DNA from: Methylophaga sp.
Lineage (GTDB): Bacteria; Pseudomonadota; Gammaproteobacteria; Nitrosococcales; Methylophagaceae
Direction: 5' to 3'
Length of the DNA: 64,000 bases
Assembly (NCBI GenBank): GCA_002733505.1
Contig: NVVW01000006.1
Coordinates: 48,415-112,414, forward strand
The notes beneath the pieces were generated by a model that was not told where the DNA came from, searched no databases, and saw nothing but the letters and a program-made list of their open reading frames with translations. Position 1 is the stretch's first letter, and every line of letters begins with the position of its first letter. The translations under genes were made by a program, and so were the position numbers. Shown one piece after another: positions 26,175-36,374 of the stretch.

Positions 26175-27182
26175 ATGATACCGCAAACGCAACAGCTCGA
26201 CACTAAACAAACTTGGCAAACAGCATTAGCCAGTTGTGTGAAAGATCCGATAAGCTTATTAAAACAGCTGGGCTTGACGGATAAACTTGATGCGATTGAT
26301 AGTGAAACACTTAAAAAATTCCCCTTACGGGTGCCGCAAAGTTATATTAATAAAATGCGCTATGGTGATGCCAATGATCCGCTGTTACGCCAAGTTTTTC
26401 CGCTAATTGACGAAAGTTTAGATGTAGAACATTTTGTAAGCGATCCGGTCGGTGATAGTTTGGCGGTGACCGCACCCGGCATTTTACAAAAATATCACGG
26501 TCGTGCTCTGTTGGTGACAACGGGCGCTTGCGCTATTCATTGCCGTTATTGTTTCCGCCGCCACTTCCCCTATAGTGACAGCAATCCATTGGCTAGGCAA
26601 TGGCTACAAACACTCGCTACATTGCGCGATGATTCAACTATTAATGAGGTTATTTTAAGTGGTGGTGATCCTTTAGTGCTTGCTGATTCTAAACTGGCAG
26701 CTATCGTTGCTGATTTAGAGAAAATATCCCATATCAAGCGATTGCGAATTCATACCCGCTTACCCATCGTATTGCCTGAACGTATTAATCATAACCTTTT
26801 ACAATGGATCGAAAAAACACGTTTGCAGGTAATTGTGGTAGTGCATGCAAATCATGCCAATGAAATCGATGATGAAGTTGCCGCTGCTTTAGACCGTTTA
26901 CGGCTAGCGGGCTGCCAGTTATTAAATCAGGCCGTTTTACTTAAGGGAGTTAATGATACTGAAGAAAGCTTAGTGGATCTAAGTGAACGGCTGAGTGATG
27001 TTGATGTGATGCCGTATTATTTACATTTACTCGACCCCGTGGCAGGCGCCAGTCACTTTGATGTACCGAATCAAGTTGGAATTGAACTAATAGCGAATAT
27101 TAGAAAAAAACTACCTGGCTACCTTGTGCCCCGTTTAGTACGAGAACAACAAGGTGAAGCTAGTAAAACTATTATTGCTTAG
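26175..27182 (+). CDS. epmB: EF-P beta-lysylation protein EpmB (lysine 2,3-aminomutase family)
   Basis: This 335-residue radical SAM enzyme converts L-lysine to (R)-beta-lysine for EF-P modification. The cluster motif is CAIHCRYCFRRHFPY. The SAM and PLP region shows EVILSGGDPLVL, and the substrate and PLP region HTRLPIVLPERI follows. It lacks the long C-terminal part of true KamA enzymes, as expected for EpmB. It is divergent from efp and its stop overlaps the convergent gltA stop by 4 nt. Confidence 0.95.
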   Translation: MIPQTQQLDTKQTWQTALASCVKDPISLLKQLGLTDKLDAIDSETLKKFPLRVPQSYINKMRYGDANDPLLRQVFPLIDESLDVEHFVSDPVGDSLAVTAPGILQKYHGRALLVTTGACAIHCRYCFRRHFPYSDSNPLARQWLQTLATLRDDSTINEVILSGGDPLVLADSKLAAIVADLEKISHIKRLRIHTRLPIVLPERINHNLLQWIEKTRLQVIVVVHANHANEIDDEVAAALDRLRLAGCQLLNQAVLLKGVNDTEESLVDLSERLSDVDVMPYYLHLLDPVAGASHFDVPNQVGIELIANIRKKLPGYLVPRLVREQQGEASKTIIA

Positions 27183-28339
27183 CTTCGTTCCGCTAAGGGT
27201 GTGTAATCACGCTGTTCGCTACCAATATAAATCTGGGTAGGTCGATAAATACGGTTATTTGAGATCTGCTCACGCCAATGTGCCAGCCAACCGGCTGAAC
27301 GTGCTACAGCAAATAAAGCGGTGAATTGATCGGCTGGAATGCCCATTTCGGCATATAAAATTCCTGAATAGAAATCTACATTTGGATAAACACCTTTGTG
27401 ACCTAAACGATCAACACAGATTTCTTCTACTTTCATTGCTGTTTCAAAGGTTCTATCTAAGCTACTACCGCGATCTTCGATTAATTCTTCAACTAATTTA
27501 TGTAAGATGGTGGCGCGTGGATCTTTCACTTTATATTCGCGATGTCCCATTCCCCAAATTACTTCTTTGTTCGCCAGTGCCTTATCAATCCATGCTTCAG
27601 CCTTATCAGGGCTACCAATTTCTTTCATCATATCCACTACACGTGAATTTGCACCGCCGTGTAGTGGACCAGATAGTGTGCCAATGGCGCCAGAAATAAC
27701 ACTGTATGGTGTGGCTAATGTTGATCCTGAAATGAGCGCAGAAAATGTTGAGGCATTTAAGGTATGTTCGGCATGAAGGATTAAGCAAACATCCATGATC
27801 TTCGCCATCATCGGATCGGGCTCTTTACCGGTAAACATGTACAAAAGATTTTCAGCTACAGATAAATCTTCTCGTGGTTCAATCGGATCATAACCTCGGC
27901 GCATGTGCTCCCACATCGCCACCAGCGGTGCCATTGACGCAATAATATTCACCGTCATATTACGCACATAATTCAAATCTTCACAGGTATCGCCACTGGT
28001 CAGACACTCATTGCCTGGATAGAACATGCCTAAACTAGACACCGCTGTTTGTAGCATATCCATAGGATGTCCCGTTGCCGGGAAATGACGCATCATTTCA
28101 CGGATGTGGTATTTAATTCGGTATTGACTGCGTAACTGAGTAGTAAACTCTGATAGTTCTGCTGAGGTCGGTAATTCACCACGAAGTAAGAGTAGGGTTG
28201 TTTCTTCGAAGCTACTATTTTCTGCTAAGGTCTGTAGTGTATATCCGCGGTAAGAAAGCAAGCCTTTCTCACCATCAATAAATGATATGGCCGATTTTGT
28301 TGCAGCAACGCCTTCTAATCCAGGTAAAAAATCACTCAT
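27179..28339 (-). CDS. gltA: Citrate synthase (short form, 386 residues)
   Basis: The enzyme condenses acetyl-CoA and oxaloacetate. Active-site elements are present: SGPLHGGAN with the catalytic histidine, GMGHREYKVKDPR, and NVDFYSG with the catalytic aspartate. At 386 residues and with no N-terminal zinc region it belongs to the short bacterial type that also includes 2-methylcitrate synthases. No propionate-degradation genes are present, so citrate synthase is favoured. The gene is convergent with epmB. Confidence 0.88.
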   Translation of the reverse strand: MSDFLPGLEGVAATKSAISFIDGEKGLLSYRGYTLQTLAENSSFEETTLLLLRGELPTSAELSEFTTQLRSQYRIKYHIREMMRHFPATGHPMDMLQTAVSSLGMFYPGNECLTSGDTCEDLNYVRNMTVNIIASMAPLVAMWEHMRRGYDPIEPREDLSVAENLLYMFTGKEPDPMMAKIMDVCLILHAEHTLNASTFSALISGSTLATPYSVISGAIGTLSGPLHGGANSRVVDMMKEIGSPDKAEAWIDKALANKEVIWGMGHREYKVKDPRATILHKLVEELIEDRGSSLDRTFETAMKVEEICVDRLGHKGVYPNVDFYSGILYAEMGIPADQFTALFAVARSAGWLAHWREQISNNRIYRPTQIYIGSEQRDYTPLAERS

Positions 28340-28407
28340 TGCGATACCTTTACAAACTTCATCAATTCAGTTTGCTTATAATTAATATGGACGAGCATCA
28401 TACCAGA

Positions 28408-28665
28408 ATATACCCGTGATCATTCAATCTGTGAAGATTCAGGGCAAAAATAGGAAGCCAGAGCAAGGCGCAATGTGAAGGCACAAAAAATATGCTCCTG
28501 CATTTTTTGCATACCGTCCATCCATGGACATAAATGGCTGCCCTTATCAAACATTGCAAAGCTTCCGCTCCTGCTCACGCCCCTTACCTACATCCATGTA
28601 GGCAACGAAGGGCTGGTTTTCTAGCTTTTGGTCTGAAATTTACAGATTGAATGATAATGGGTATT
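28408..28665. mobile_element. MITE-like element with about 25-bp imperfect terminal inverted repeats
   Basis: The left end (28409-28436) contains TATACCCGTGATCATTCAAT and CTGTGAA. The right end (28640-28665) is its near reverse complement (TTACAGATTGAATGATAATG and GGTATT). The 258-bp unit has no open frame of interest and stops one base before the stop codon of the 573-residue gene. Related sequence occurs at 63896-64000, and related ends occur elsewhere in the window. Confidence 0.75.
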
Positions 28666-28666
28666 A

Positions 28667-30388
28667 TTAGGCCGGCGTCAAATATTCTTCAAAAGACTCA
28701 GAACTATCTTTTTCTACACCTTGTGTAGAAAAGCTGAACTGGGCAAATCCTTCGCTATGCCACACTTCTTTACCTAATATTGCAAATATTTCTTCTCCGT
28801 GATGTGTTAATTGAAGCTGGTTGCCTGTTCTAAATTCAGCTCTAGGCAATAGTAAAGTATCACCATCATCACTGTCTGCCATCCACAATGCATTCATAGT
28901 CAATTCAACAGTTGTGCCTTCTTTATTGACCAAGACACCATCTACTTGAGCAGATAATAAATACAAACCTACATACAATTTATTCGAAGATATTCTCATC
29001 CACCGCACAATACCTAATGTCCATATTTGGGGATCATAGCCTCGAATGAACATCATTTCACCGATGAATAACCCACTGCCGTGGAGATCATTACAACTAA
29101 TACAAGCCCCCATTTTGCTTTCATTTTCAACTGTAAACTTATGTCGTCTCACTGTTGGCACATCCGCTTCCTGCTGTTGAACATGTTTTTTTACTGAAAC
29201 TTCTCGAGCAGATGTAGGTTGAATTGTAGGTGTATAAAACTGTAGCGTATCCCAATCAATACTTCCCGTATCCAGCTCTGATTCAGCTATTTTCACTTTA
29301 GGAATGGGCGAATTTATTACATCATCATTCATTATCGCATCGATATGCTCTAAAAATAAGTCAATATCCTGCAAGCCCATTACAACTTCTACGGGTTCAT
29401 TATCCCCTTCATACTGTTCTTCACTGTCAACTTTTTCTGCTCCTAAAGCTAGAATAACCTGCTCTAACAATTTATCTGACATACCTTTCTGGTCAAACGA
29501 TTCTGGCCTATCATCTGAATTTTGCCACCGTTTTAGTTGACGAAGCAGCTTGGAGCTATCAATGACCCTTTTATTTGCAATATTTTCAAGCCTAGGATAA
29601 TAAACCGGGCCATAATCATCATCAACACCTATGGCATAACCATCTGAAAAACCATCATTTTTTTGTAGTTGAATAAGTTCTGACCACGATGTTAACCCGT
29701 AATAAATTTGCTCTAATTCCGCGCCACGTAAACTATAGGGAGCAACCACTGATAGTAATAAAATACGATTATAAAGTGTGTCGACACTGCCCTTTTCCTC
29801 AAAATAAGCTAAATCATCCTTTAATTTGCTAGTTGTTAAGTTGTGATTCAATGCGTATGCGTATGTACAATTTAATTCAAACCATGCATTTTTAGGCGGC
29901 ACACAACACAGCATATATGACAATCGAATTTGTTCGCTTAAATAATACATTGTCCTTTGAGCTAATACGGTATATTGATTACGGTTCATTAACCCTATTT
30001 TCTTCTGAGCCATATTAGATAATAGACGCTGATAACCCACCGCCATTTCATATATCATTTGGTGCGCTAGCCATTGAATTTCTTGCGATTCTCTTGATAA
30101 ATCAAGATTTCTTCTGGTAAACCGTTTCGTTAGTGACATATACAAGTGTGCAACAACGGGGCGCAGCTGCTCTAACATAGCAAATCGATCTTTATCCGAA
30201 ATATTGATTTGATTCAATTGTTGAATATATTTCGGGATTGAATAACTCAACTGATTAATATTTAATAAAGGTAAACTTGCCAACCATTTTTCTAGTTTAA
30301 TTGGCGTTAATGGAATATCAGCCGCCTTTCTGGGCGAGATCAACTCTGGCAGTTGGTACGCTAACACTTCCGGTTTATCTGTTACCAT
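28667..30388 (-). CDS. 573-residue protein of unknown function, possible PilZ-like C-terminus
   Basis: I do not recognise the family with confidence. Residues 1-250 are helical (RFTRRNLDLS, MAVGYQRLLSNMAQ). An acidic linker follows at about 310-400. The last 150 residues are beta-rich with GACISCNDLHGSGLFIGEMMFIRG and TLGIVRWMRISSNKLYVGLYLLS, which resembles a PilZ-type c-di-GMP-binding barrel. The typical RxxxR and D/NxSxxG motifs are not clear. There is no signal peptide, so it is cytoplasmic. The Shine-Dalgarno AAGGA is good. The EAL-HDOD gene at 48973 is the only other possible c-di-GMP gene here. Confidence 0.55.
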   Translation of the reverse strand: MVTDKPEVLAYQLPELISPRKAADIPLTPIKLEKWLASLPLLNINQLSYSIPKYIQQLNQINISDKDRFAMLEQLRPVVAHLYMSLTKRFTRRNLDLSRESQEIQWLAHQMIYEMAVGYQRLLSNMAQKKIGLMNRNQYTVLAQRTMYYLSEQIRLSYMLCCVPPKNAWFELNCTYAYALNHNLTTSKLKDDLAYFEEKGSVDTLYNRILLLSVVAPYSLRGAELEQIYYGLTSWSELIQLQKNDGFSDGYAIGVDDDYGPVYYPRLENIANKRVIDSSKLLRQLKRWQNSDDRPESFDQKGMSDKLLEQVILALGAEKVDSEEQYEGDNEPVEVVMGLQDIDLFLEHIDAIMNDDVINSPIPKVKIAESELDTGSIDWDTLQFYTPTIQPTSAREVSVKKHVQQQEADVPTVRRHKFTVENESKMGACISCNDLHGSGLFIGEMMFIRGYDPQIWTLGIVRWMRISSNKLYVGLYLLSAQVDGVLVNKEGTTVELTMNALWMADSDDGDTLLLPRAEFRTGNQLQLTHHGEEIFAILGKEVWHSEGFAQFSFSTQGVEKDSSESFEEYLTPA

Positions 30389-30418
30389 AGTTAGTCCTTC
30401 GAATTGTATGTATACAAG

Positions 30419-31684
30419 TTACTTTAGCATATCATGCCAAATATTTTTACCCCAAGAATTGGCGTAGTCTCCTTCAAGCTCGCTTGCAAATGCCGAAACA
30501 CCGCCACCTGGCATAGCAATCATCGATTTCTGCTCTTTGTTATATCGATATACCGCTGCAATATGCATAGCTTGTTTATCATCAATAAAGCTATAACACG
30601 TATTGCTAAACACAGGTTGTTGTTCCGGTTGTTGCTCAGCCAATAATGCAACAACCGCTGCTGCACACACTTTAGCTTGTGCATTAGCCATATGTCCTGA
30701 TTTAGGTAATTTAGCATGCACCGCATCACCAATTACATGCACATTTTGTTTTTCTGTTGATTGGTATGTCAAGAAATCAACTTTACACCAGCGCTTATCA
30801 ACATTAATTATGCCCGCCATTTCAGCCACTTTGCCTGCTTTTTGGGCTGGGATAACATTTAATACATCTGCTGAAAAATCATCAAATTCAGTCTCTATCG
30901 TTAAATTAGCTACATCAATACTTTCAATAGCGCTATTCGGCACATATTCAATCAAACTTGAATAATATTGTTGCCAAGCATCTTTAAACAATGCCTTCTT
31001 AGATACAATATCAGCGTTCGCATCTAAGATAATCAATTTAGCCGTTGGGTTATGATTTTTTAAATAATAGGCTACTTGGCAAGCGCGTTCATAGGGTCCT
31101 GGCGGGCAACGGAATGGCGTGGCGGGCACGGTCATCACCATTGTTCCGCCTTTTTTCATGCCATGTAATTGCCGTTTTAGAATTTCAGTTTGGGGACCAG
31201 CTTTCCAAGCATGTGGGATCTTTTGTTGCGCCTCAAAGCTTGCCAACATCGGTAGATCATCATAAATAAAATCAATTCCAGGGGCAATAATGAGGCGATC
31301 ATAAGCCACTATTACGCCATCATCTAACTTTACTTGTTGCTTGTCCGTATCAACGGATACCACTTCAGCTTGCACTGTTTTAATAGCATGATTATCAGCC
31401 AAACCATTATAATCATGGGTTAATTGTTGTAAGGTTCGGCTGCCGCCCAAAACAAGGTTGCTTTGAGGGCATGATACAAATTGAGCATTGCGCTCAATCA
31501 TCACGACTTCAATATTCGTTGACCACATTGCAACGTATTTAGCTGCGGTAGCACCTGCAAATCCGCCGCCAATAACCACCACCCTTTTTTGTTTTGTTGC
31601 GGTTTTTGCAATAATAGCAGGGCTTATTGCTGCCATCGCTGTGATTGCCGCTGTTTTTATAAATGTTCTTCGCTTTAATATCAT
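30419..31684 (-). CDS. fccB: Flavocytochrome c sulfide dehydrogenase, flavoprotein subunit (FccB/SoxF type)
   Basis: This 421-residue exported FAD protein has a Tat-like signal (LKRRTFIKTAAITAMAAISPAIIA). The FAD dinucleotide motif VVVIGGGFAGATAAKYV follows. The redox cysteine is in FVSCPQSNLVLGG, with its partner in PFRCPPGPYERA. A late FAD motif VHVIGDAVHAKLPKSGHMANAQ and the C-terminal FCSD domain complete it. It oxidises sulfide in the periplasm and needs a cytochrome c partner. None is adjacent, but an FccA-like cytochrome is encoded at 54992-55303. Confidence 0.9.
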   Translation of the reverse strand: MILKRRTFIKTAAITAMAAISPAIIAKTATKQKRVVVIGGGFAGATAAKYVAMWSTNIEVVMIERNAQFVSCPQSNLVLGGSRTLQQLTHDYNGLADNHAIKTVQAEVVSVDTDKQQVKLDDGVIVAYDRLIIAPGIDFIYDDLPMLASFEAQQKIPHAWKAGPQTEILKRQLHGMKKGGTMVMTVPATPFRCPPGPYERACQVAYYLKNHNPTAKLIILDANADIVSKKALFKDAWQQYYSSLIEYVPNSAIESIDVANLTIETEFDDFSADVLNVIPAQKAGKVAEMAGIINVDKRWCKVDFLTYQSTEKQNVHVIGDAVHAKLPKSGHMANAQAKVCAAAVVALLAEQQPEQQPVFSNTCYSFIDDKQAMHIAAVYRYNKEQKSMIAMPGGGVSAFASELEGDYANSWGKNIWHDMLK

Positions 31685-31712
31685 GCCACTACCTATACCT
31701 CTGATTCTTTAG

Positions 31713-32669
31713 CTATGAGACATGTTCGCCTTGTGCTTGCAAATCAGCATGATAAGACGATCGTACCATCGGCCCACTGGCTACATGTTCAAAACCCATT
31801 TGTTTAGCCACCACTGCGAGTTGGTCAAATTCAGCAGGTGTTACAAACCGTTCCACCGCCAAATGATGGCGACTAGGCTGTAGATATTGACCTAAGGTTA
31901 ACATTTGACAGCCATGATCACGTAAATCTTGCATCACTTGTTGTATTTCTTCTAAGGTTTCTCCTAATCCTAGCATCAAACCTGATTTAGTAGGAATAGT
32001 GGGGTGCATATTTTGGAATTTTTTAATTAAATCCAATGACCATTGATAATTGGATCCCGGTCGTATTGCTTTATACAACCGAGGAATACTTTCTAAATTA
32101 TGATTAAAAATATCAGGCGGGCTTTTGGCTATATTTTCTAGGGCAATGTCCATGCGACCGCGAAAATCAGGCACTAATACTTCAATCGTTGTATCAGGTG
32201 ATTGTTTACGGATCTCTGCAATACATTGGGTAAAATGTGCTGAGCCACCGTCACGCAGATCATCACGATCAACCGAAGTCACCACCACGTGTTTTAACTG
32301 CATAATGGCAATAGTTTTAGCTAAATGATTGGGTTCATTTTCATCCAAAGTATTAGGTCTACCATGGGCAATATCGCAAAAAGGACAACGTCGCGTGCAT
32401 ATATTGCCCATAATAAGAAATGTGGCGGTGCCATGGGTAAAGCATTCGCCTAAATTGGGGCAAGCAGCTTCTTCGCACACCGTATGCAAATTGTTTTCAC
32501 GTAATAAGGATTTTAAGCGAACCACTTCAGGATTGCTATGCACTTTAGCGCGGATCCATGAAGGCTTACGTTTTGGAGTACTAGGAATGATCTTAATCGG
32601 GATCCGCGACACCTTTGATCGACCTTTTAATGCTTTAACATCCCGTTTCTGTAGTAATTGTTCAGCCAT
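31713..32669 (-). CDS. lipA: Lipoyl synthase
   Basis: This radical SAM enzyme of 318 residues inserts two sulfurs into protein-bound octanoate. The auxiliary cluster cysteines are in [12 protein letters not shown], and the radical SAM cluster is in [10 protein letters not shown]. The C-terminal SSYHA contains the serine that ligates the auxiliary cluster. It follows lipB by 6 nt in a dacA-dat-ybeD-lipB-lipA cluster. Confidence 0.97.
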   Translation of the reverse strand: MAEQLLQKRDVKALKGRSKVSRIPIKIIPSTPKRKPSWIRAKVHSNPEVVRLKSLLRENNLHTVCEEAACPNLGECFTHGTATFLIMGNICTRRCPFCDIAHGRPNTLDENEPNHLAKTIAIMQLKHVVVTSVDRDDLRDGGSAHFTQCIAEIRKQSPDTTIEVLVPDFRGRMDIALENIAKSPPDIFNHNLESIPRLYKAIRPGSNYQWSLDLIKKFQNMHPTIPTKSGLMLGLGETLEEIQQVMQDLRDHGCQMLTLGQYLQPSRHHLAVERFVTPAEFDQLAVVAKQMGFEHVASGPMVRSSYHADLQAQGEHVS

Positions 32670-32675
32670 CTATTC

Positions 32676-33281
32676 TCACTTTAATTGCATCTGTGCTTTT
32701 AATACCGACACAAATTGTTGTTTTGCTTGTTGCATTGTTATCTCTATAGCCAAGCCTTTTAGATCAATCATTTCCATGCCTACTAAGCCACAAGGATTAA
32801 TATATGAGAACGGCATTAAGTCCATATCAATATTTAAACTGAGACCATGATAACAAAAACCACGCTTAACTCTTAATCCTAGTGAGGCAATTTTACAATT
32901 ATCAACATATACGCCCGGTGCATCAGAACGCGCCTGTGCTTTAACGCCAAGATCCTCAAGCAAGACAATCACACTGTTTTCTAAGTGTGATACCATCGCT
33001 CGTACACCTATATTCAAGCGTTTCAAATCAAATAAAGTATAAGCAATTAATTGACCGGGCCCATGATACGTTACTTGCCCGCCCCGATCTGTTTTGATGA
33101 CTGGAATATGTTGCGTATCAAATATATGTTCAGCTTTGCCGTTTAAGCCTTGGGTAAATACAGAGCTGTGTTCCAACAACCATAGTTCGTCTTGGCTATT
33201 TTCATCTCGCTGAGCTGTAAATTGCTGCATCGCCTCAAAGGTTGGTTGAAAATCTACTAAGCCTAAATCCCTCGTTATCAT
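32676..33281 (-). CDS. lipB: Octanoyl-[acyl-carrier-protein]:protein N-octanoyltransferase
   Basis: LipB moves octanoate from ACP onto lipoyl domains. The 201 residues carry the family motif [20 protein letters not shown], the catalytic lysine in [10 protein letters not shown], and the active-site cysteine in [11 protein letters not shown]. The start overlaps the DUF493 stop (TAATG). It makes the substrate for LipA, encoded next. Confidence 0.95.
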   Translation of the reverse strand: MITRDLGLVDFQPTFEAMQQFTAQRDENSQDELWLLEHSSVFTQGLNGKAEHIFDTQHIPVIKTDRGGQVTYHGPGQLIAYTLFDLKRLNIGVRAMVSHLENSVIVLLEDLGVKAQARSDAPGVYVDNCKIASLGLRVKRGFCYHGLSLNIDMDLMPFSYINPCGLVGMEMIDLKGLAIEITMQQAKQQFVSVLKAQMQLK

Positions 33282-33553
33282 TACAATATATATTTCACTT
33301 GTTTATGATCGCTCAAAGCTTTATAGATTGTATCTAATTGTTCTCTACTGTCAACATGGAAATCAACCGTAACCGAAGTAAACTTGCCGGTTGAACTCTG
33401 TTTTGTTGTCACAGCACCCTCTTTAATATCATCGACATATTGTCGAATAATACCTACAACAATTGAATCAAAGTCATCACTTGAAGGCCCCATCGCTTTG
33501 ATCGCAAAATCGCAAGGAAATTCCATTAATGTTGCTGTTTGTTGTTCACTCAT
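33281..33553 (-). CDS. ybeD: DUF493 family protein (YbeD)
   Basis: This small 90-residue ferredoxin-like (ACT-type) fold protein has the family pattern [11 protein letters not shown] and S.GKF.S.TV.......LD.IY..L..H..VK..L. It usually lies between dacA and lipB, as here, and is suspected to regulate lipoate or amino-acid metabolism; no activity is known. Both ends overlap neighbours by one to four bases. Confidence 0.9.
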   Translation of the reverse strand: MSEQQTATLMEFPCDFAIKAMGPSSDDFDSIVVGIIRQYVDDIKEGAVTTKQSSTGKFTSVTVDFHVDSREQLDTIYKALSDHKQVKYIL

Positions 33554-34398
33554 GCCACACCATTTTTCTTATACTGTTGATATAATGCATCCATTTTTTG
33601 CCATACAGAGCCGGGAATACCATCACCCACAGGATCACCATCTAAAACAGTGATCGGCACCACTTCTTTTGTTGAACTACTTACCCATATTTCATCTGCT
33701 TGTTTTAATTGTGATTGTGTTACCGCTGTCTCGACTATGGGCATATTATTAGCTCGAGCTATTTCAATAACCACTTCACGGGTAATACCTGGTAAAACTT
33801 TCTCATCTTTTGGTGCAGTATAGATTGTGCCGTCAATAACAACATAAGCATTGCTTGCCGCCCCTTCTGTTAGGTAACCATCACGAATAAGTAGTGCTTC
33901 TAATGCCCCTGCTTCCAACGCTTGTTGTTTCAGCATACTATTAGGCAATAAAGTGATCGCCTTAATATTACAATGTTGCCAACGAATATCTGGCAAAGTA
34001 ATCGCCGCGGCACCTTCAGTTTTATATTTTTCTGGCACCGGCAGCAACGGATTACTCATCGCAAATGCTGTCGGTGTGACTCCTTCTGGAAACACATGAT
34101 CGCGTGGCGCTACACCTCGAGTCACCTGCAAATACAGTGCTTGATCGCCACCGCCATTTAGTTCAATCAATTCTTCAAGCAGATTTTTCCACTGCGAATT
34201 TGAATGTGGGTTTTTCATCCGCACGCCATCAAGACTTGCTTGCAAACGTTCTAAATGTCCAGTTAATTGAAAACACTGGCCTTTATAAACGGGGATAACT
34301 TCATACACACCGTCACCTAATAAAAAGCCACGGTCAAAAACCGATATTTGTGCTTGTTGAGCAGGAAGAAATGAACCATTTAAATAAACCTGATCCAC
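33550..34398 (-). CDS. dat: D-alanine/D-amino acid aminotransferase (class IV PLP)
   Basis: This branched-chain-type PLP enzyme makes D-amino acids by transamination. VYLNGSFLPAQQAQISVFDRGFLLGDGVYEVIPVY opens the protein. The PLP lysine lies in NIKAITLLPN. EGAASNAYVV and LPGITREVVIE complete the cofactor site. I choose the GTG at 34398 (282 residues), with GGGGGTAG as Shine-Dalgarno just after the dacA stop. The in-frame ATG at 34449 would add an unconserved 17 residues inside dacA. The position beside dacA fits a cell-wall D-amino acid role. Confidence 0.88.
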   Translation of the reverse strand: MDQVYLNGSFLPAQQAQISVFDRGFLLGDGVYEVIPVYKGQCFQLTGHLERLQASLDGVRMKNPHSNSQWKNLLEELIELNGGGDQALYLQVTRGVAPRDHVFPEGVTPTAFAMSNPLLPVPEKYKTEGAAAITLPDIRWQHCNIKAITLLPNSMLKQQALEAGALEALLIRDGYLTEGAASNAYVVIDGTIYTAPKDEKVLPGITREVVIEIARANNMPIVETAVTQSQLKQADEIWVSSSTKEVVPITVLDGDPVGDGIPGSVWQKMDALYQQYKKNGVA

Positions 34399-34403
34399 TA
34401 AAT

Positions 34404-35549
34404 CTACCCCCAAATTAACATTAAAATAGTATCCAGAATACGACGCCACCAGCTACCTTGCTCTGCTGCTGTTAGTGCAATAAGTGACTGCTTGGCTATA
34501 AGCTTATTGTCCAATCGAATTTCAACTTCTCCCAGCACGCTACCCTGAGCTACAGGTGCAATAATAGCTTGCTGCAAATTAGTGGTGGCAACTAATTCTT
34601 CATAGCGACCTCTTGGCACGGTAACAGCTAATGACTCCGCTAAGCCTAAAGAAATTTCTTTTTCACTGCCCTTCCAGATTTTACTTGTGGTCACTTTATC
34701 GCCTGCTTTATACAGAACATGTGTTTCAAAAAAACGGAAACCATAATTAAATAGTTTTTGCGTTTCTTGAGCGCGGGCATTTTCACTTCGAGTACCTAAT
34801 ACCACCGAAATCAAACGCATATCACCACGTTTTGCTGATGCGGCCAAACAATAACCGGCTTCTTCGGTATGCCCTGTTTTTAAACCATCAACAGTAGAAT
34901 CACGCCACAGCAATTTATTCCGGTTATGCTGCGTTATCTCATTATAGGTATATTGCTTTTCGGAATACCATTTATAGTATTCAGGAAAATTGCCGATCAA
35001 TGCTACCGATAAAAGTGCAATATCTTGTGCCGTTGTATAGTGATCGGTATCCGGCAAGCCTGTTGAATTACGATAATTGGTATTAAACATGCCTAACTGC
35101 TGCGCATATTGATTCATCATCTGAGCAAAGGTTTCCTCACTACCTGCAATATGTTCTGCCAATGCGACCGCAGCATCGTTGCCCGATTGAATGATCATTC
35201 CCCTAAGCAATACCTCGACCGGCACCTTAGTATTCACCTCGATAAAACTACGCGATCCGACCATTTTCCATGCTTTCTCGCTAATCAACACCTCATCGGC
35301 TAACGCAACATTGCCTGATTGTAGCTCATTAAAAATGACATACGATGTCATTAATTTTGTGATACTCGCTGGTGGCAAACGCTGCTGTGAATTTTGTTCT
35401 GCTATAATTCGGCCACTGGCAGAATCTTGCAAAATATAAGACTTGGCAGCGATAGTGGGCACTGTAGGGTTAGGGCTTATTGCTGCATTGGCTGTGTGAA
35501 AACTCAAAACCAACACTAATAATAGACTGCTTATTAATTCTTTAATCAT
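34404..35549 (-). CDS. dacA: D-alanyl-D-alanine carboxypeptidase DacA (PBP5/6 family)
   Basis: This periplasmic penicillin-binding protein trims pentapeptides. The signal peptide ends about SFHTANAA. Active-site motifs are SITK (serine nucleophile), SGN and KTG (in DGLKTGHTEEAGYC). A C-terminal beta domain and an amphipathic anchor (SWWRRILDTILMLIWG) follow. The 381 residues are full length. It overlaps the dat ribosome-binding region. Confidence 0.95.
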   Translation of the reverse strand: MIKELISSLLLVLVLSFHTANAAISPNPTVPTIAAKSYILQDSASGRIIAEQNSQQRLPPASITKLMTSYVIFNELQSGNVALADEVLISEKAWKMVGSRSFIEVNTKVPVEVLLRGMIIQSGNDAAVALAEHIAGSEETFAQMMNQYAQQLGMFNTNYRNSTGLPDTDHYTTAQDIALLSVALIGNFPEYYKWYSEKQYTYNEITQHNRNKLLWRDSTVDGLKTGHTEEAGYCLAASAKRGDMRLISVVLGTRSENARAQETQKLFNYGFRFFETHVLYKAGDKVTTSKIWKGSEKEISLGLAESLAVTVPRGRYEELVATTNLQQAIIAPVAQGSVLGEVEIRLDNKLIAKQSLIALTAAEQGSWWRRILDTILMLIWG

Positions 35550-35573
35550 TCATTTACTCTCTAAAAATATAAC

Positions 35574-36374
35574 TTAATCGACAACTATATGGGCATCGTA
35601 AAAACCTAAACCAACTAATTGCTTGGCTAGTGAATCACCATATTCTACATTGGATAGCGGACCCACACGAACACGATATAAATTCCCTTCTGGTTTTTTG
35701 AGTGGCACAATTAATATCGTATCACCAATTTGCCGCTGTAATTTTTCTTTTAATTGCTGAGCAAGTGTCGATGTACTGAACGCACCCACCTGCAAATACA
35801 AGCCAACATAGCCACTGTTGGTCACATTTGTTACAGGTACTGATGCTGTGGTGTAATGAGCATTTTTGGTAATTGCACGCACTTCAACCATGCCCGTACC
35901 TTTACTAATAATGCCTAGTTTTTTGGCTGCCGTATAAGATAAATCGATCAGCCGGTTATCGTGAAACGGGCCTCGATCGTTCACTTTAACTATAATCTTC
36001 TTACCATTCGCCAAATTAGTTACCTCGACATAAGTTGGTAATGGCAATGTTGTATGTGCTGCAGTCATTGCATGCATATCATAAGTTTCACCGCTTGATG
36101 TGCGCCTACCGTGAAACTTTTTGCCATACCATGATGCAATGCCTTTTTCACGATAGCCTTTGCTACTGTTTAAGGTATAATAACGTTTTCCAAACACCTC
36201 ATAGTGTGCAGGATTACCATACTTACTTTTAGGCTCATCACGCGGTACAGCATTTGGAATCGATGATACATCAGGTGAATAAATTGGAGCACTATCACGC
36301 GTCTCAACAATGCCGCCGCCGCAAGCTATCAGCAATAAATAGCAACTCGCTACCAATAAAGTCTTTAATGTCAT
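35574..36374 (-). CDS. rlpA: Septal-ring lytic transglycosylase RlpA, lipoprotein with SPOR domain
   Basis: The 266-residue precursor has lipobox LIAC (cysteine about residue 18). The RlpA double-psi beta-barrel starts at GIASWYGKKFHGRRTSSGE and contains VNDRGPFHDNRLIDLSYTAAKKLG. A C-terminal SPOR domain (GLYLQVGAFSTSTLAQQL...) binds denuded peptidoglycan. It overlaps mltB by 4 nt and belongs to the elongation and cell-wall operon. Confidence 0.93.
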   Translation of the reverse strand: MTLKTLLVASCYLLLIACGGGIVETRDSAPIYSPDVSSIPNAVPRDEPKSKYGNPAHYEVFGKRYYTLNSSKGYREKGIASWYGKKFHGRRTSSGETYDMHAMTAAHTTLPLPTYVEVTNLANGKKIIVKVNDRGPFHDNRLIDLSYTAAKKLGIISKGTGMVEVRAITKNAHYTTASVPVTNVTNSGYVGLYLQVGAFSTSTLAQQLKEKLQRQIGDTILIVPLKKPEGNLYRVRVGPLSNVEYGDSLAKQLVGLGFYDAHIVVD

